Shown: in pieces, positions 13,601 through 23,198 of the stretch
Layout: the number at the start of each line of letters is the position of its first letter
Numbering within the stretch: the first letter of the stretch is position 1
NCBI GenBank assembly: GCA_032622095.1
Contig: CP136063.1
Location: forward strand, 186,413,956 to 186,477,955
Direction: 5' to 3'
Source: Siphonodentalium dalli
Taxonomy: Eukaryota > Mollusca > Scaphopoda > Gadilida > Siphonodentaliidae
Length of the DNA stretch: 64,000 bases
Position numbers and translations under genes: made by a program
Notes under the pieces: model-generated
What the model was told of the DNA's origin: nothing
Database searches by the model: none
What the model saw: only the letters and a program-made list of their open reading frames with translations

Positions 13601-16600
13601 GCTTGCATTCCTTATTCCACCTGGTATTTAAAAGTGGGGGAGAAAGAAATGTGCTCTCACAATCTTGGTCGAGATAGAGAAAATACAACATAGCAATGTC
13701 TTGGATTAAAGACAACCATGGAGAAATCACAGCATTATAATTTCTATACCAATATCATATGAGGGATTAAGAGCGACACGCAGTGTCAAACTTGAAAGGC
13801 TGTTAGCTTTTACCTACCGACGGTAATCAATAACTGAATGAGCATGACAAGCCTAAGTGGCCAGCACTTGTGCCCTAATTCATAGTGTCTGATACGTTTA
13901 TTGGCAATAAAAATATGTTAAATAACTGAATATTAATACAGAAACGGCTGGACACTGAAAAATGGCTGAGAACAAAGCATTACTTACTTACTCACCTTTG
14001 ACCTCAGATGACTTAAAGGAGGGGTAATTAATTATATAATCAATAAAGAGCTTTTATTATCAGTCCAGAATATATGTGGGAAAATTGGTGGTATATCTTC
14101 TGGACTGACCATAAACGCTCTTTATTTATCATATAATCTATTAGTCCCCAGTTAAGTCATCTGAGGTTAAAGTTAAGTAAGAAATACTTTAGTCTCAGTG
14201 ATTATTCATGGGACATGAGAAGATGACATTCCCCTGGCAGGTGACCCATCAGTATCAATTTACCTAAATAAGGAACGCACTTTATTGCTCATTTTTGCCC
14301 GTTTAAGTCATCTACGGTCAATGGTATCTTCTCACGACACTCAACTGGTCAATTTATCCACGTGTTTCAATTTTCACCGACCAGATTGCAACCATTTTTG
14401 GAATATAATTAAGTATTTAATTTAATTAATTACTAGTTTCCTTTTAAGACATCTGATGTCAATGGGACCTAATAAGATTCCCCAGGTCAAATTACCCATA
14501 TGTAAAAAAATTCAGCTCTGATGGTCAGGCCGTTTCTGTATAAACAATCAGTTATTGAATAACGCTGGTAGATAAAAGCCAACAGCCTTTCAAGTTTGAC
14601 ACTGTGTGTCGCTAGTAGTACCTCATATGATGTCACATGAAGGAAGATTAATGATTCAGACTGCATGATCCATGATGGAATATTCAATCGCATAATTTGT
14701 CATAACTTCAGATATGGGCGGCCTATCACAATAATCTTTTCAGCAACGTGCTCAGCGGATTAGCGTGCATCGATAATGACTGAGATACACTGGTGTAATC
14801 CTTTAAATCATGTTTATATCACTGCCCACATTTGCATTGTTGGCTCATGCCTATATTCAATTTGAGATTCATTTGGCAAATATTACCCCCGACTGTCCTG
14901 ACAAAATTTGATCAGACTGCAAACCCATGATTAGCAGAGGCCCCTTCATGTAACACAAATGAAATAATGAAAGTGTCAATGACACTGTGGCTCAACTTGG
15001 AAATGGGATCATGCCATATATTACAGTCCATAGAGCAATAGGGAACTCAGAGTTTGGGATTAATCGGATAAAATAATTTGGCTGCAGTGAGTGCCAAAGG
15101 ATGCAGTAATACTTATATATTACTAATATAAAGAGTAAAATCCAAAATGGCTCCCATCTTTAGGTCACTGTGAAGATCCATTTGAAGTTTGGTGATGATC
15201 GGATGAGGGAGTTGACTTCTTGGGTGCGCCGAAGGATTAAGTCATACAAAGAGTGAAATTTGGTGACGATGAGTGATGTGGTCTGTAGGGTGTGGCAAAG
15301 GATTTAGTCATGAAAAAAGTAAAATACAAGATGGCTGCTTGCGGCCATGTTTTTCTTTGAAAATCTTTCAAATTGTGATTCAAAACATGCCTGTAAATTT
15401 TCAAAACAATTCTGCAATAAATGTGGGCTGCAGGGTGCAGTAAAAGATTCAAATTTGAAATCCAAGATGGCTGCTGGTGATCATTGTTTTTAACATATTT
15501 CGTAAAAAAAATTGATGGCTCCCATCAAAAGGTCCCCCGAAGATCCATATGAAGTTTGGTGACAATCGGATGACAGGTGTGACCAGTAGTGTGTGATAAC
15601 GGAAATTGTTGATGGATGGATGCCAACCCATGGAGCAGGTCAATAGCTTAAAAATAGGGCCATGATTTATTTCAGTGGTGATAATATATATCACTTCATT
15701 ATGTTTTTAGAAGCGTTATACCAATCCCTTATATATATGTCATGCAATTATCCACCCACTTTGATCCCCAAAGAATATAATTACAGCAAACAATTACTAT
15801 AATTAAATTGAGGCCTGAGGAGTAAAGACAAATTTAGTCAGTTACTCACCCTTTGTTCTTGGGCTTTGTCTCTTCGATGTGGAGTGCTGGAAATATTGAA
15901 TATATGTTTGATCTTGGCATTAAATTATGAGATTGTATATTATAAATATTATATCTAAAAATTACAATTCATCAAATACGCAAAATAACACCTCTTACAT
16001 AAACTCAACCCTGTTTAAAATCTTCCTAGACAACGCGAAACATGCATGAATCACAGGTATCATATATGACTCATGTGACAGCAGTGAATTATGAGTCTTC
16101 AGACTTACATATAGCGAATTCTGAAGAAATTACCTTGCATTTTGTCGGTTATCTAAGATTAAAATCTCAAAATTTCCATATAATTATGGAGGGGGAAGGA
16201 AGTAAAAAGCAATAGCAGGAAGCAATACCGTTTTTTTTTTGGCGTTTGTCAAATTCAAGGACCCACAAACCCCCAAACCTGCAAAATAAAAACAATTTAC
16301 GACAAAAAAATGCCAATTTTTTTTTTTTTTTTTTTTTTATACATCCAATTTTTAGATACCAACCCCCCAAAGTTCACAAACTTTTGTTTCAGTAGTCACT
16401 ACTAATAATTGCGTAGTCTGTCGACCAGTTTATCATCAGCATCATTTTTATCCTCAATTCAAGATACTTCAATCACATGTTAATAAGCAGTCACCAATGC
16501 AATTGGGCATTTTTCACACACCAGGAAATTTTAGACCATGACTCAGAAATGAAAAAAACATTGACATTAAAACAAAAGCGGCTTTGTCATTACATCCAAT

Positions 16601-19600
16601 ATTTGAAGACATATCTGAAAAATAATTTGGAACACAATGATGTATGAATAACTGACAACTAACCTGGTAATTGGTTTTTCCCAAGTTCGATCACCATCAA
16701 GAACATTGTCTGTGATACCCGACACACCTGACCTCAGTTGATCACTTTTGCTCCCGTAATCAGTTCTATCTACAAAATTATAATAAAATTAATTAGCATG
16801 CATTAGTCTAACATAATTAAACGGACATAGCACATTTTTAACCCCAAAAGTATGTATACATAATTTGGTATGAGGTATCTCAAAACAAACATACACGAAA
16901 GATTTCCAAACAAATTCGTTGATATACCGGTAGTGCTGAAAATACGGGTATTGTTTTTCTTATAATTTGAGATTGTTTTGTTTGGGGAAGTTCCTCAACG
17001 ATATACGTATTAGGACCCTGAGAATCGGGAATTTGGAACCAGATCAGATCTCGAATTGAATCAGTTGTCTGATGTTGACATGAACATCGCATCCAAATCA
17101 TCACTGGACAAAAAAATAATCATAGCTTTACATCAGATATCCTTCAACTAATTTGTCCATAATTTTGACATGAAAGCTGAGTTGTTTTTTTATAAATGAA
17201 ACATGCTACATAGACATAGACAGTTATAATTAACTTATTGCAGCTGGTATCATTCACAAGTCTGATTTTGTAAATAAATCAATATGTGTTACTTAATGTG
17301 ATATGACATACACATCTAATCAGTCACTGGCGATTATAAAATGAATGATCACAGCCAAAAAATACACAACTCCACTACTTGTATGTATGCATAAGGTTTA
17401 TTAATTTTATAATCCCCAATGACTGTATTCGAAAGATTAACAAGTGTCGCTAAACATAGTGTGTACATCAATCCATACATTTGAAGATGACTAACTCTAG
17501 AACGGAAAACTGGAACAAAATTGTTGACACTGATTGAATGTCCTGATAATGGTGATTATCCATACTAGTACCAAATTTCATTTAGATCCAACAACCTATG
17601 GTTTGGTTGACATATCTGCCAGATGGACGGATGCCCTGACGGATGGATAGACGAAGGTCATGGGGGTATAATTAATACACCTCAATCTTGTGTGAGGAAG
17701 TTAGGCAACAATGTAGAGAAGTGAATGTCACCTGTTGATACTAGTATGTCCGCAACCACATTAACCCTTTCATGTAAGATGGATAACTCGAAAATCAAGT
17801 GGTTACTATTAACAATAATAACCACTTGATTTTAGAGTTATCCATCTTACAACCGCAATGTGTCCATTTGAGCAAGTGGCCCTGGAAAAGAACTGGTCCA
17901 CAAACAATAGAAACAGCAAATTTCAAACATCGATTTCTAATTTTATAATCACTCTATGAGCTTTGATGGGTGGGTTCCTCGACTTGAATCAAATATTTGT
18001 TACCCCCGAAGCCAAAGAAAAAGTAATTTAGGAGCGACTGATCGGATTAAGTACCTTTAATGATTTTCAGTCCTCTCAATCAATTGGTATAAGATACGAA
18101 AAACAAAACTAAGAAATATTTTAAACTGTTTGATTTTACGGAGTTTCACAATGAAGATGCTTGTTCCATGTTCTCTGTGGCTGAGCATATATTTTTTCCA
18201 AACTTGGTAGAAAGATATTTCAACTGATCAATGACAACAATAGCTTGTAGAACAGATGTTGACAATTCACATATTACAGCACCAGTTGCCTTAATATTCT
18301 AAAAATCACATACCTTCATCCTTTGGTATGGTGCTAGCATCCAGTGTAAGTTCACTATTCGGTTCAGCCTGACCTGTAAGTAATGCTAGAGTGTCTAAAC
18401 TAGCACTCCTTGGCAAATTTTCATGTGATGGCTGTCGCCTTTCAGGAGATATACTCCTGTTGGGATCCAAATACTTCTCTAGAATGTCTCTCAAACCTTC
18501 TGGCACTGGTAAGTCATCAGGGAGCACAGAACTCTGATTCAGCGAACTGTCAACAGATTTTGAAAGCCTTGCCATATCTTGGAACTTCACATTATCTGCA
18601 TTTTCAGGCGACATAGAATTGCGTAATTTCTTCTCAAGCTTTAGAGTTGCCATGTCGTCTTTTGATGTAAAATAATTTTTGTTGCCACTCGATAACTTGT
18701 TTGCGGGAGTAATTTTATTAACTGCTCCATAATAATGAGGTTCTTCTGTTATCACAGGGATATTTACTCGTTTGTTGTTTCGATTTTTAGAAGGGCTATT
18801 CATCAGCAAATCAGAATAATTCAAACCCGGTGGATTTGAGTCAGTCAAGTTATTGTTCCTTGCATTTATATTTCTACCTGGTGGCACAGTGGAACCAGAT
18901 GTATCATCAATGTCATTGATCCAGCTAGGTGGTGGTCTCCCTTTTCTCACAGCATCTTGAGTACAGACCATCTGTGGAAGCCCAATTCCTGGTGCATCAG
19001 CCCAAGTTAAAGCCTGGTTCTCGGCGTCCATTTCTTGTATCCAACTTGGAGGACCTGTCTCAAGTCTACGACTCATCATTGGCCTTGATGTCGGTGATTC
19101 AGATCGACTTCGTATGTAATACATTTTATCTGCAAGGCGCTCAAACGACTTATCCAAAGCAGTGAGTGTATCGTGACTTCGTGGAGTTAACAGTTCCTTC
19201 TGTGGCTTAGCAACATTGTTTTCTGACAGTAAATCCAAAGAATTCAGTTTAATATTCTCCATTTCCTTGATAATGTCGCTAGGCCTTGGAATGCAATCAA
19301 GTGTCCTTGATCGAGCCTTTTGTTGGGTGTTTAAATTACCATGACGTTTCCTGCTTCGAGCAGTCCGTCTGTAACCACCATATGGGTCATAGCCAATCAA
19401 AGCATCTGTCCCCATGCTGCCGATATCACTGGGGCTTTGGTAGTCAGAACTCAGTGGGTCATTCTCAACCTTCTCAAGCAAATTCTTTGACTTATTCAAT
19501 GCATCACGGGCTGCAAGTAGAAATAAAATGGCCTTCAAGTAAATGCTCTGTTATACAAATAAGATATGTCCGAATATACAAAATGCACCCGCAGCGGGTA

Positions 19601-21455
19601 AATGTGAAAAAAATATATAAGTCTGTAAAATTCACCACTAAGAAGAAAATGGCGATAAGGATAAACTTTTGTCTTATGTTAATTATTATTAACTACCAGG
19701 GGGTTGCCCATCAAAAATGACGGGTGACAAATATGACATGCAGGAAATTTGTGTGAAGAATTAGTAAAATATTAGTGCCCCTACAAGTAATTTAAAATAA
19801 TTATTAGTCACCTTAGATAAACAACGCCTATTGCATGACACTCGCTGGATAAAGTTAACATTTATCTTTTAAGGTGATAAAAAAAGGCTCTTTATTGCTA
19901 ATTGTTAGTGACCCTTCAAGTCATTTAAGCTCAATGCCAAATATTCCGTGACATGTTACCTATATACATGTATGTGCACCAATTTTACCACAAATCTTCT
20001 GAGCTGATAAATAAATGCTCTTTATTGATCATGAAATTTATTAGTCCCCCTTTACATGTGAGTAATTATCTGAGGTCTAAGGCACCTATCCCATAATATT
20101 CTCCTGGCCATGATATTCCCCAGGTCATGTGAACATACATGTATGTGTACAAATTTTCCTACATATCTTCAAAGCTTATAAGGAATGTTCTGTATAGCTC
20201 ATTTATGCCCCTTTAAGTCATCTGAGGTCAAAAATGAAGGGTGACATTTGAAAATATCGTCCTCGATGCACCACTGATAATGATTAAAGAAAGCCGGCAA
20301 ATGAGAGTGCGCGGGGTTTGTCCATCATTTAGCTTTGGCACGGACCCCAGAATCCACACTTTTCTTATATCGTCTTGTATGCGTTATATCAAAGGTTGAC
20401 TTGTACAGATTGGCCGGAAATTTGGCATGTTGTATTCAAAGATGTACCTCAGTACATGGTCAAAATTGAGCGCAATCAGACATGAGGATGATATATTTTT
20501 AAATCATGACAGATAAACACACAGATACACACACACACAGACAAACATAATTGTTACCATGGCACTACACGTGATTGTTTCATGGAATTTACAATGTTTA
20601 ACTGGAGGACATGACCTGAAGTTGAAATTTTATGATAGGAAGGCCATAAAACTTTAACTCTAGTTTGAAAACTGAATGAAAACTGAACACTAAATAATTT
20701 AAATTTGTCTGTGGGGAGGTGAGCATTGTTTAATGTTTAGTGCATTGAATATTGTTTACATATGTACATACAAGTACATGGAAATCATGTTCAAACACAT
20801 GTCGATATTATGGGATGAGTTACATTCAGTTAACTCTAAATATTTGTTTATTTCAAGAGTCAAATACTGGTATTAGGACTTAATTTCTTCTGAAGTATAC
20901 CCGATATACCATAACTGGTATTGAAAAGTAGTGTTCTGAGAATAGCTTTCAGTTTTCACATCCCTACTTGTAATCCGCCCCCATAACTCTTATTTGATTA
21001 ATGGGATATTTTCCACCCCCTACTTTTATTCCCCACCCTTCTTTTCTTTGGATCTCGAGAATACATATATATATAAACTCACTTTCTGATTTTTTCAAAG
21101 CTGACTGGAATGACATGTATGCCTGCTCAATGTCAGTTTTGAGTTTCTGAAGCCGTAACTCCCTCTCCTTCCACTTCATGTCATGCTCGGAAGCTGCCGA
21201 TTCATTCATGACTGGTTGCTTAGAAACGAATAGGTCAAAGGTTTCTGTGTGTGAGTTAAGTAGTGTCATCCTACTGCGACCATCATATATATCAATATAT
21301 GCCTGAAGTGCTGCCGTTGCTGATGTAAATGCTGTGGTTCCGACGATGTACCCATGACCTGTGCAGCGAACCCGCAGACCTGATATATTTGATCTTCTGT
21401 CTGTGTGATCCCGGGTAAAGGATACACTGGGGTAATGTGTGCCGGTGGATACCAT
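1581..21455 (-). CDS. Probable LAS2 (C18orf54)-like gene, six exons, 3' end outside the window
   Basis: Seen: six minus-strand exons at 21455-21083, 19510-18314, 16769-16664, 15886-15850, 7070-6891 and 1687-1581, each with AG/GT borders and phases 1,1,2,0,0,2 that join into one frame of at least 667 residues. The start is the first ATG of exon 1 (GAAGATGG context). The product has an ALQAYID block at residues 49-55, a charged probable coiled coil at about 91-135, two PPSWI motifs at about 278-282 and 318-322, many S/T-P sites, and a C-terminal part with EALKSMLFRLQ and PGGESLE. There is no signal peptide or membrane segment. Known of the family: from memory, vertebrate LAS2 has a similar N-terminal ALQAYID block and PPSW motifs and is poorly characterised. 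Inferred: orthology, not tested by alignment. The last exon(s) should lie below position 1581. A phase 0-0 exon could be hidden in the 8.8-kb intron between exons 4 and 5. Confidence 0.6.
1960..2178. repeat. Long hairpin: 104-bp arms, 11-bp loop
   Basis: The left arm 1960-2063 and right arm 2075-2178 are reverse complements with only a handful of mismatches; the ends are CTACAGTAATG and CATTACTGTAG. It lies in the 3' part of the LAS2-like gene. It looks like a foldback MITE. No ORF, and no target duplication that I can define. Confidence 0.85.
2340..2530. repeat. Minisatellite, about 30-35 bp unit
   Basis: Imperfect tandem units of the form ATTCACCCC(C) CTCTGTTAACTG (G/C)TATT(C/T)AGT, about five copies, variable in length. 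Similar single units (GGTATTCAAGATTC, CGCAGGATTCAGG) occur just upstream at 1755-1835. The rest of 2530-3270 shows nothing I recognise. Confidence 0.7.
3280..5212. mobile_element. Non-autonomous hAT-type DNA transposon with 8-bp target duplication
   Basis: Terminal inverted repeats start TAGTGTTGAAACGATTA and end TTAATCGTTTCAACACTA. The flanks carry a perfect 8-bp direct duplication AAAAATAT at 3272-3279 and 5213-5220. An 8-bp duplication with this terminus is the hAT signature. Subterminal repeats of CGACTAGTCG / CGATTAGTCGATTAATCG type are at both ends (3310-3355 and 5130-5200). The 1.93-kb interior has no transposase ORF, so the element would need a transposase in trans. The interior includes a short hairpin near 4848-4904. 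It sits in the intron between LAS2-like exons 5 and 6. Confidence 0.9.
5221..5540. repeat. Inverted-repeat (MITE-like) remnant
   Basis: TACCAATCATAAATATCGC at about 5308 is mirrored by GCGATATTTATGATTGGTA at about 5445, with TTATTTACAT blocks between. The right end (TTTCTGTTTATGGTGGTG) resembles the subterminal part of the TTAA MITEs at 28.9 and 35.4 kb. From 5540 to 6050 I see no further structure. Confidence 0.5.
6050..6870. repeat. Dispersed monomers of the AATCCAAGATGGC repeat
   Basis: Five to six diverged monomers share AGTTTGGTGATGATCGGATG, GTGTGCCAAAGGATTTAGTC, CAAAGAGTAAAATCCAAGAT and GGCCATGTTTTT. They are cousins of the array at 8.1-10.4 kb, less regular. Further outliers lie at 14960-15660 and 22670-22960. 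Confidence 0.75.
6891..7070 (-). CDS. LAS2-like exon 5
   Basis: 180 bases (60 codons, phase 0 to 0) between acceptor AATTTACAG and donor TTCACCT before GTGAGTTC. It reads ERSRSPTFTRTQHPGSMEAL, then KSMLFRLQQEAVTSDLNYQS and a Ser/Ala-rich end. Flanking DNA is repeat-derived but the exon is not. The amphipathic MEALKSMLFRLQQEA stretch fits a C-terminal helix. Confidence 0.7.
7277..7692. mobile_element. MITE-like element with about 30-bp terminal inverted repeats
   Basis: The left end GAGGAATCATGTGGTTTCGA and right end TCGAAACCACGTGATTCCCC are inverted copies about 415 bp apart. The insertion interrupts a copy of the AGAGAATGC repeat family, whose halves lie at 7085-7276 and 7693-7775. The interior is AT-rich, without an ORF I trust. 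Confidence 0.6.
8090..10365. repeat. Tandem array of 155/164-bp monomers with an 811-bp higher-order period
   Basis: The landmark ATGGCTGCTGGCGGCCATG (or a variant) starts at 8295, 8460, 8615, 8779, 8943, 9098, 9262, 9426, 9590, 9754, 9909, 10073 and 10228. Spacings are 164 bases except regular 155-base steps. Positions 8615, 8779, 8943, 9098 and 9262 recur exactly 811 bases later with the same monomer-specific variants (for example GGC(C/T)GTATGACC and GCCACCAGCGG), so one five-monomer block was duplicated. Short ORFs across it are by-products of the repeat. It lies in the LAS2-like intron between exons 4 and 5. Confidence 0.9.
10366..10462. repeat. CA-rich tail and terminal hairpin closing the tandem array
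   Basis: The array stops at GGAAATTGTTGACCGACACA, passes through a CACACG-rich run (10375-10410) and GGACGACGGACGCCAAGCC. It ends in the small hairpin TAGCTCAAACTTAC / GTAAGTTGAGCTA at about 10430-10460. This is the likely terminus of a mobile unit that carries the array. Confidence 0.6.
10470..10930. repeat. Short block of CATAACTC-family repeats
   Basis: Two to three degenerate units with AAAAGTCCATAACTCTAGG, ATCGGATCAAACTCAAATTC and CCTGTATCTTGATATGACTG. Same family as 12.4-13.4 kb. From 10930 to 12360 I see no gene; the only marked feature is a C-run near 11497-11506. Confidence 0.5.
12360..13480. repeat. Tandem array of about 165-bp monomers ending in a CACGCA tract
   Basis: About six monomers carry TAAGTCGAAAAAGGGGCATA, ACTC, GCGGACGGAACCC, TTCGAACTTGACCTGTATTT, CACATACCAAATTT and GTTATCATCCGGAAACC. 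The segments at 12840-12920 and 13010-13090 are nearly identical. The array is followed by CGCACGCACACACGCACCCA at about 13233-13266 and GGCGGACAAAAAG, then a further partial unit and GGACGGACGGACAA at 13422-13440. The ORF through it is a by-product. Confidence 0.8.
13755..14630. mobile_element. Inverted-repeat element of about 0.88 kb with a second foldback inside
   Basis: Left CATATGAGGGATTAAGAGCG, TGTCAAACTTGAAAGGCTGT and TAATCAATAACTGAATG are mirrored on the right by CAGTTATTGAATAACG, CAGCCTTTCAAGTTTGACA and AGTACCTCATATG. Nested within is a foldback (about 13996-14172) whose ends are ACCTCAGATGACTTAAAGG and TTAAGTCATCTGAGGT. No ORF or clean target duplication seen. Confidence 0.65.
14960..15660. 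repeat. Diverged monomers of the AATCCAAGATGGC family
   Basis: About four degenerate units with TGAAGTTTGGTGATGATCGG, GTCATACAAAGAGTG, AAATCCAAGATGGCTGC and GTGTGGCAAAGGATTTAG. It ends with GGAAATTGTTGATGGATGGA and GTCAATAGCTTAAAAA, the same type of terminus as the 10.4-kb array. Confidence 0.7.
15850..15886 (-). CDS. LAS2-like exon 4 (micro-exon)
   Basis: 37 bases between acceptor AATATTTCCAG and donor AAAGG before GTGAGTAAC. In phase it reads STPHRRDKAQEQR, basic, ending in phase 0. It is short, so the call rests on strong splice sites and phase agreement with both neighbours. Confidence 0.6.
16664..16769 (-). CDS. LAS2-like exon 3
   Basis: 106 bases between acceptor ATTTTGTAG and donor CCAG before GTTAGTTG. 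With the phase-1 carry-over it reads DRTDYGSKSDQLRSGVSGIT and then DNVLDGDRTWEKPIT, without a stop, leaving in phase 2. Support is splice signals plus phase agreement on both sides; there is no domain match. Confidence 0.7.
17774..18060. mobile_element. Copy of the GAGCTTTGATGGG MITE family
   Basis: It starts with a 77-base hairpin (17774-17850) whose arms are GTAAGATGGATAACTC / GAGTTATCCATCTTAC with AATCAAGTGGTTA inside. Then follow GGCCCTGGAAAAGAAC, GAGCTTTGATGGGTGGGTTC, CTCGACTTGAATCAAATATT, ACCCCCGAAGCCAAAGAAA and the end GATCGGATTAAGTACCTTTA. Relatives are at 29908-30342, 31125-31253, 37716-38191, 41566-41960 and 45600-45970. Confidence 0.75.
18314..19510 (-). CDS. LAS2-like exon 2 (long central exon)
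   Basis: A 1197-base exon with no stop. The acceptor is CTACTTGCAG before CCCGTGATGC and the donor is GATGAAG before GTATGTGA. It enters and leaves in phase 1. It is low-complexity, polar and Ser/Pro-rich, with PPSWIQEMDAE and PPPSWINDIDD about 40 residues apart. The start (TRDALNKSKNLLEKVE) continues the coiled coil of exon 1. Its length, far above any chance ORF nearby, is the strongest evidence that this is a real gene. Confidence 0.85.
19780..20260. repeat. Tandem-like copies of the CTCTTTATTG / AAGTCATCTGAGGTCA repeat
   Basis: Three units share GATAAATAAATGCTCTTTAT, TTAGTCCCCCTTTAC, AAGTCATCTGAGGTCAA, ATGTGTACAAATTTTCC and ACATATCTTC. The same pieces form the foldback near 14.0-14.2 kb and a fragment at 25140-25220. 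From 20280 to 20950 there is only unique AT-rich DNA with a CA tract at 20517-20545. Confidence 0.6.
21083..21455 (-). CDS. LAS2-like exon 1 (start codon exon)
   Basis: Encodes residues 1-124 plus one base. ATG at 21455-21453 begins MVSTGTHYPSVSFTRDHTDR. The donor is AGAAA followed by GTGAGT at 21082. The ALQAYIDIYD block at 49-58 is the most recognisable part. A Lys/Glu-rich stretch from about residue 91 (HDMKWKERELRLQKLKTDIE) looks like a coiled coil that continues into exon 2. A GTG upstream in the same frame is unlikely to be the start in an animal gene. A noncoding 5' exon is possible but not seen. Confidence 0.75.
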
Positions 21456-21459
21456 CTTC

Positions 21460-22660
21460 ACAAAATCAGTTGATAAAGTTAATCATTCATGGATTTGAAC
21501 CTAAAAATATAGTAATTATATTATATGAGAATAATAAAATTGATCCTGTTTTCACAAGAAGTGCATGCAATACATGTAGGCTACTCCATTGCATTGCAAC
21601 AACCGAAAATATGAAATAAGTCTGGTTTCGATCTGTGGCCAGCTATGGGCGATCCTTTTCCAAAGATAGCTACCTAGGACATTTACTAAGAAATCTAATA
21701 CCAGGCATTACATGTATATTGAATTTACATTTCACCATGGCTAAATTTTCTTTTATGGACTTTATTTGCAAATTATCAAGCTTTATTTTGTTGAGTTCAA
21801 TTCTTCTGGTCTTGTTAAATCAACAAGAGTAGAAATAATAGCGAAATCTGACCATTTGCGAGTTTTTCAAGATAGTTACCTCAACGATATGTATATGATT
21901 TGAATGGTTTTATATGACAACAAATATGAAAAGAATTATGAATACACTTGTCTAGCAAACTATTCTGCCAAGGCCAAAATAAAGCAACATCTTTTTTCTG
22001 CAACTAAATGAAGAATAGCCACACCTGTACCTGTTTTATTTTTATCCTGGCCCATGTCATTTCATACTATGACTTCTGGCCATGTGATCCTACTGGATTT
22101 TATAAATTGGCCAACTTGTCCCACATGATGAAATATACATTTGTTGTTATAAAACATGTAGTTGTCCTTTATATAATAATCGCTTCTTACAAATTTTTCA
22201 TCTTCTTTATATGATAGATATTTCTGTTGAATATGAAGGCAAGTTCTAAACAGAAATTATTCGCCTGTCCACATAATCTGTGTCAGTCTTGATAGCATTG
22301 TTAGCAATGGGGAAATCGCACTATATTGCTGTCAAAATAGTTTTTTGAGCAAGCCTTGGAATAGTTTTTGTCATTTGCAGAATGAGGTCCACAGAGGGTG
22401 AATTTAGTGATGCTACCTCACACAGCTGTCTAGCATCACCAAATTCACCAGACACATCATTTCAAGGCTTGTTCTTGAGACAGAATTGAATTGGACAGAT
22501 ACAGTTACATTCATCTTTGTACAATAGCTTGATGTATATAACATAGGTGACATTAGGTGCATATGAGCACAGAGTGGAATTAGCAGAAATGTGTTACCAG
22601 CCATAGGGGATAGGGGAAGAATAGTGTCAAATAACAGTAAAGATTAGCACCGTCATGCCA
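21460..22660. other. Upstream flank of the LAS2-like gene; no recognised feature
   Basis: AT-rich DNA 5' of exon 1. I see no convincing promoter motif, RNA gene or exon; the ORFs here are below 70 codons and carry no motif. Confidence 0.4.
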
Positions 22661-22669
22661 TTGTCAATA

Positions 22670-22960
22670 TAGACTATGAAAGTGTCAATTACACTGTACA
22701 TAGGCCAACTTGGAGAAGGGATAATTTCATGTGTTGCAGTCAATGGAGTGATTAGGAATGCAGAAAGTTAAATATGTAAGTAACACTAGATGTGAACATG
22801 AAGAGATACACATGATTATATTAAAATTAAAATCCAAGATGGCCGCAATCTATTGGTCACCCCGAAATTCCATAAGAGGTCTGGTGATGATCACGATGAT
22901 GTCATCTGTCGGGTGTGCCAAAGGATTTTAGATATAGACGTGGGCATATATCTCCATGAT
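22670..22960. repeat. Single diverged monomers of the AATCCAAGATGGC family
   Basis: Contains ATGAAAGTGTCAATTACACT, TAAAATCCAAGATGGCCGCA, CCATAAGAGGTCTGGTGATG and GGGTGTGCCAAAGGATTTTA. Similar TGAAAGTGTCAATGACACTG openings occur at 7942 and 14968, which suggests a fixed left end for this family. Confidence 0.65.
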
Positions 22961-23198
22961 TTGAGGAATATAATTAAGTGGTTCAAAGTTGGCAGTGGAC
23001 CCCAGTGGTACTGTCGGATCAGGGATGTCGTTGGAGAGGGGTATCAATATTGACAGAGATGTTTTTATCACAGATATCCTACATTCTTAGTGAACATTCA
23101 GACGACCATGATTCAATCGTAAGTGGAGAAATCAGCCCCGACAAAATGGTGGATAATCTGTTCACACAATTGCGATGTCGACAAATATGAGTTGACGC

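Noticed and set aside
13980-14015. Candidate minus-strand exon with donor TCAAAG before GTGAGTAAG
   Set aside because: The sequence is the repeated AAGTCATCTGAGGTCAAAG block found several times in the window.
19286-19720. Plus-strand 144-codon ORF
   Set aside because: Antisense shadow of LAS2-like exon 2 and its intron; no motif.
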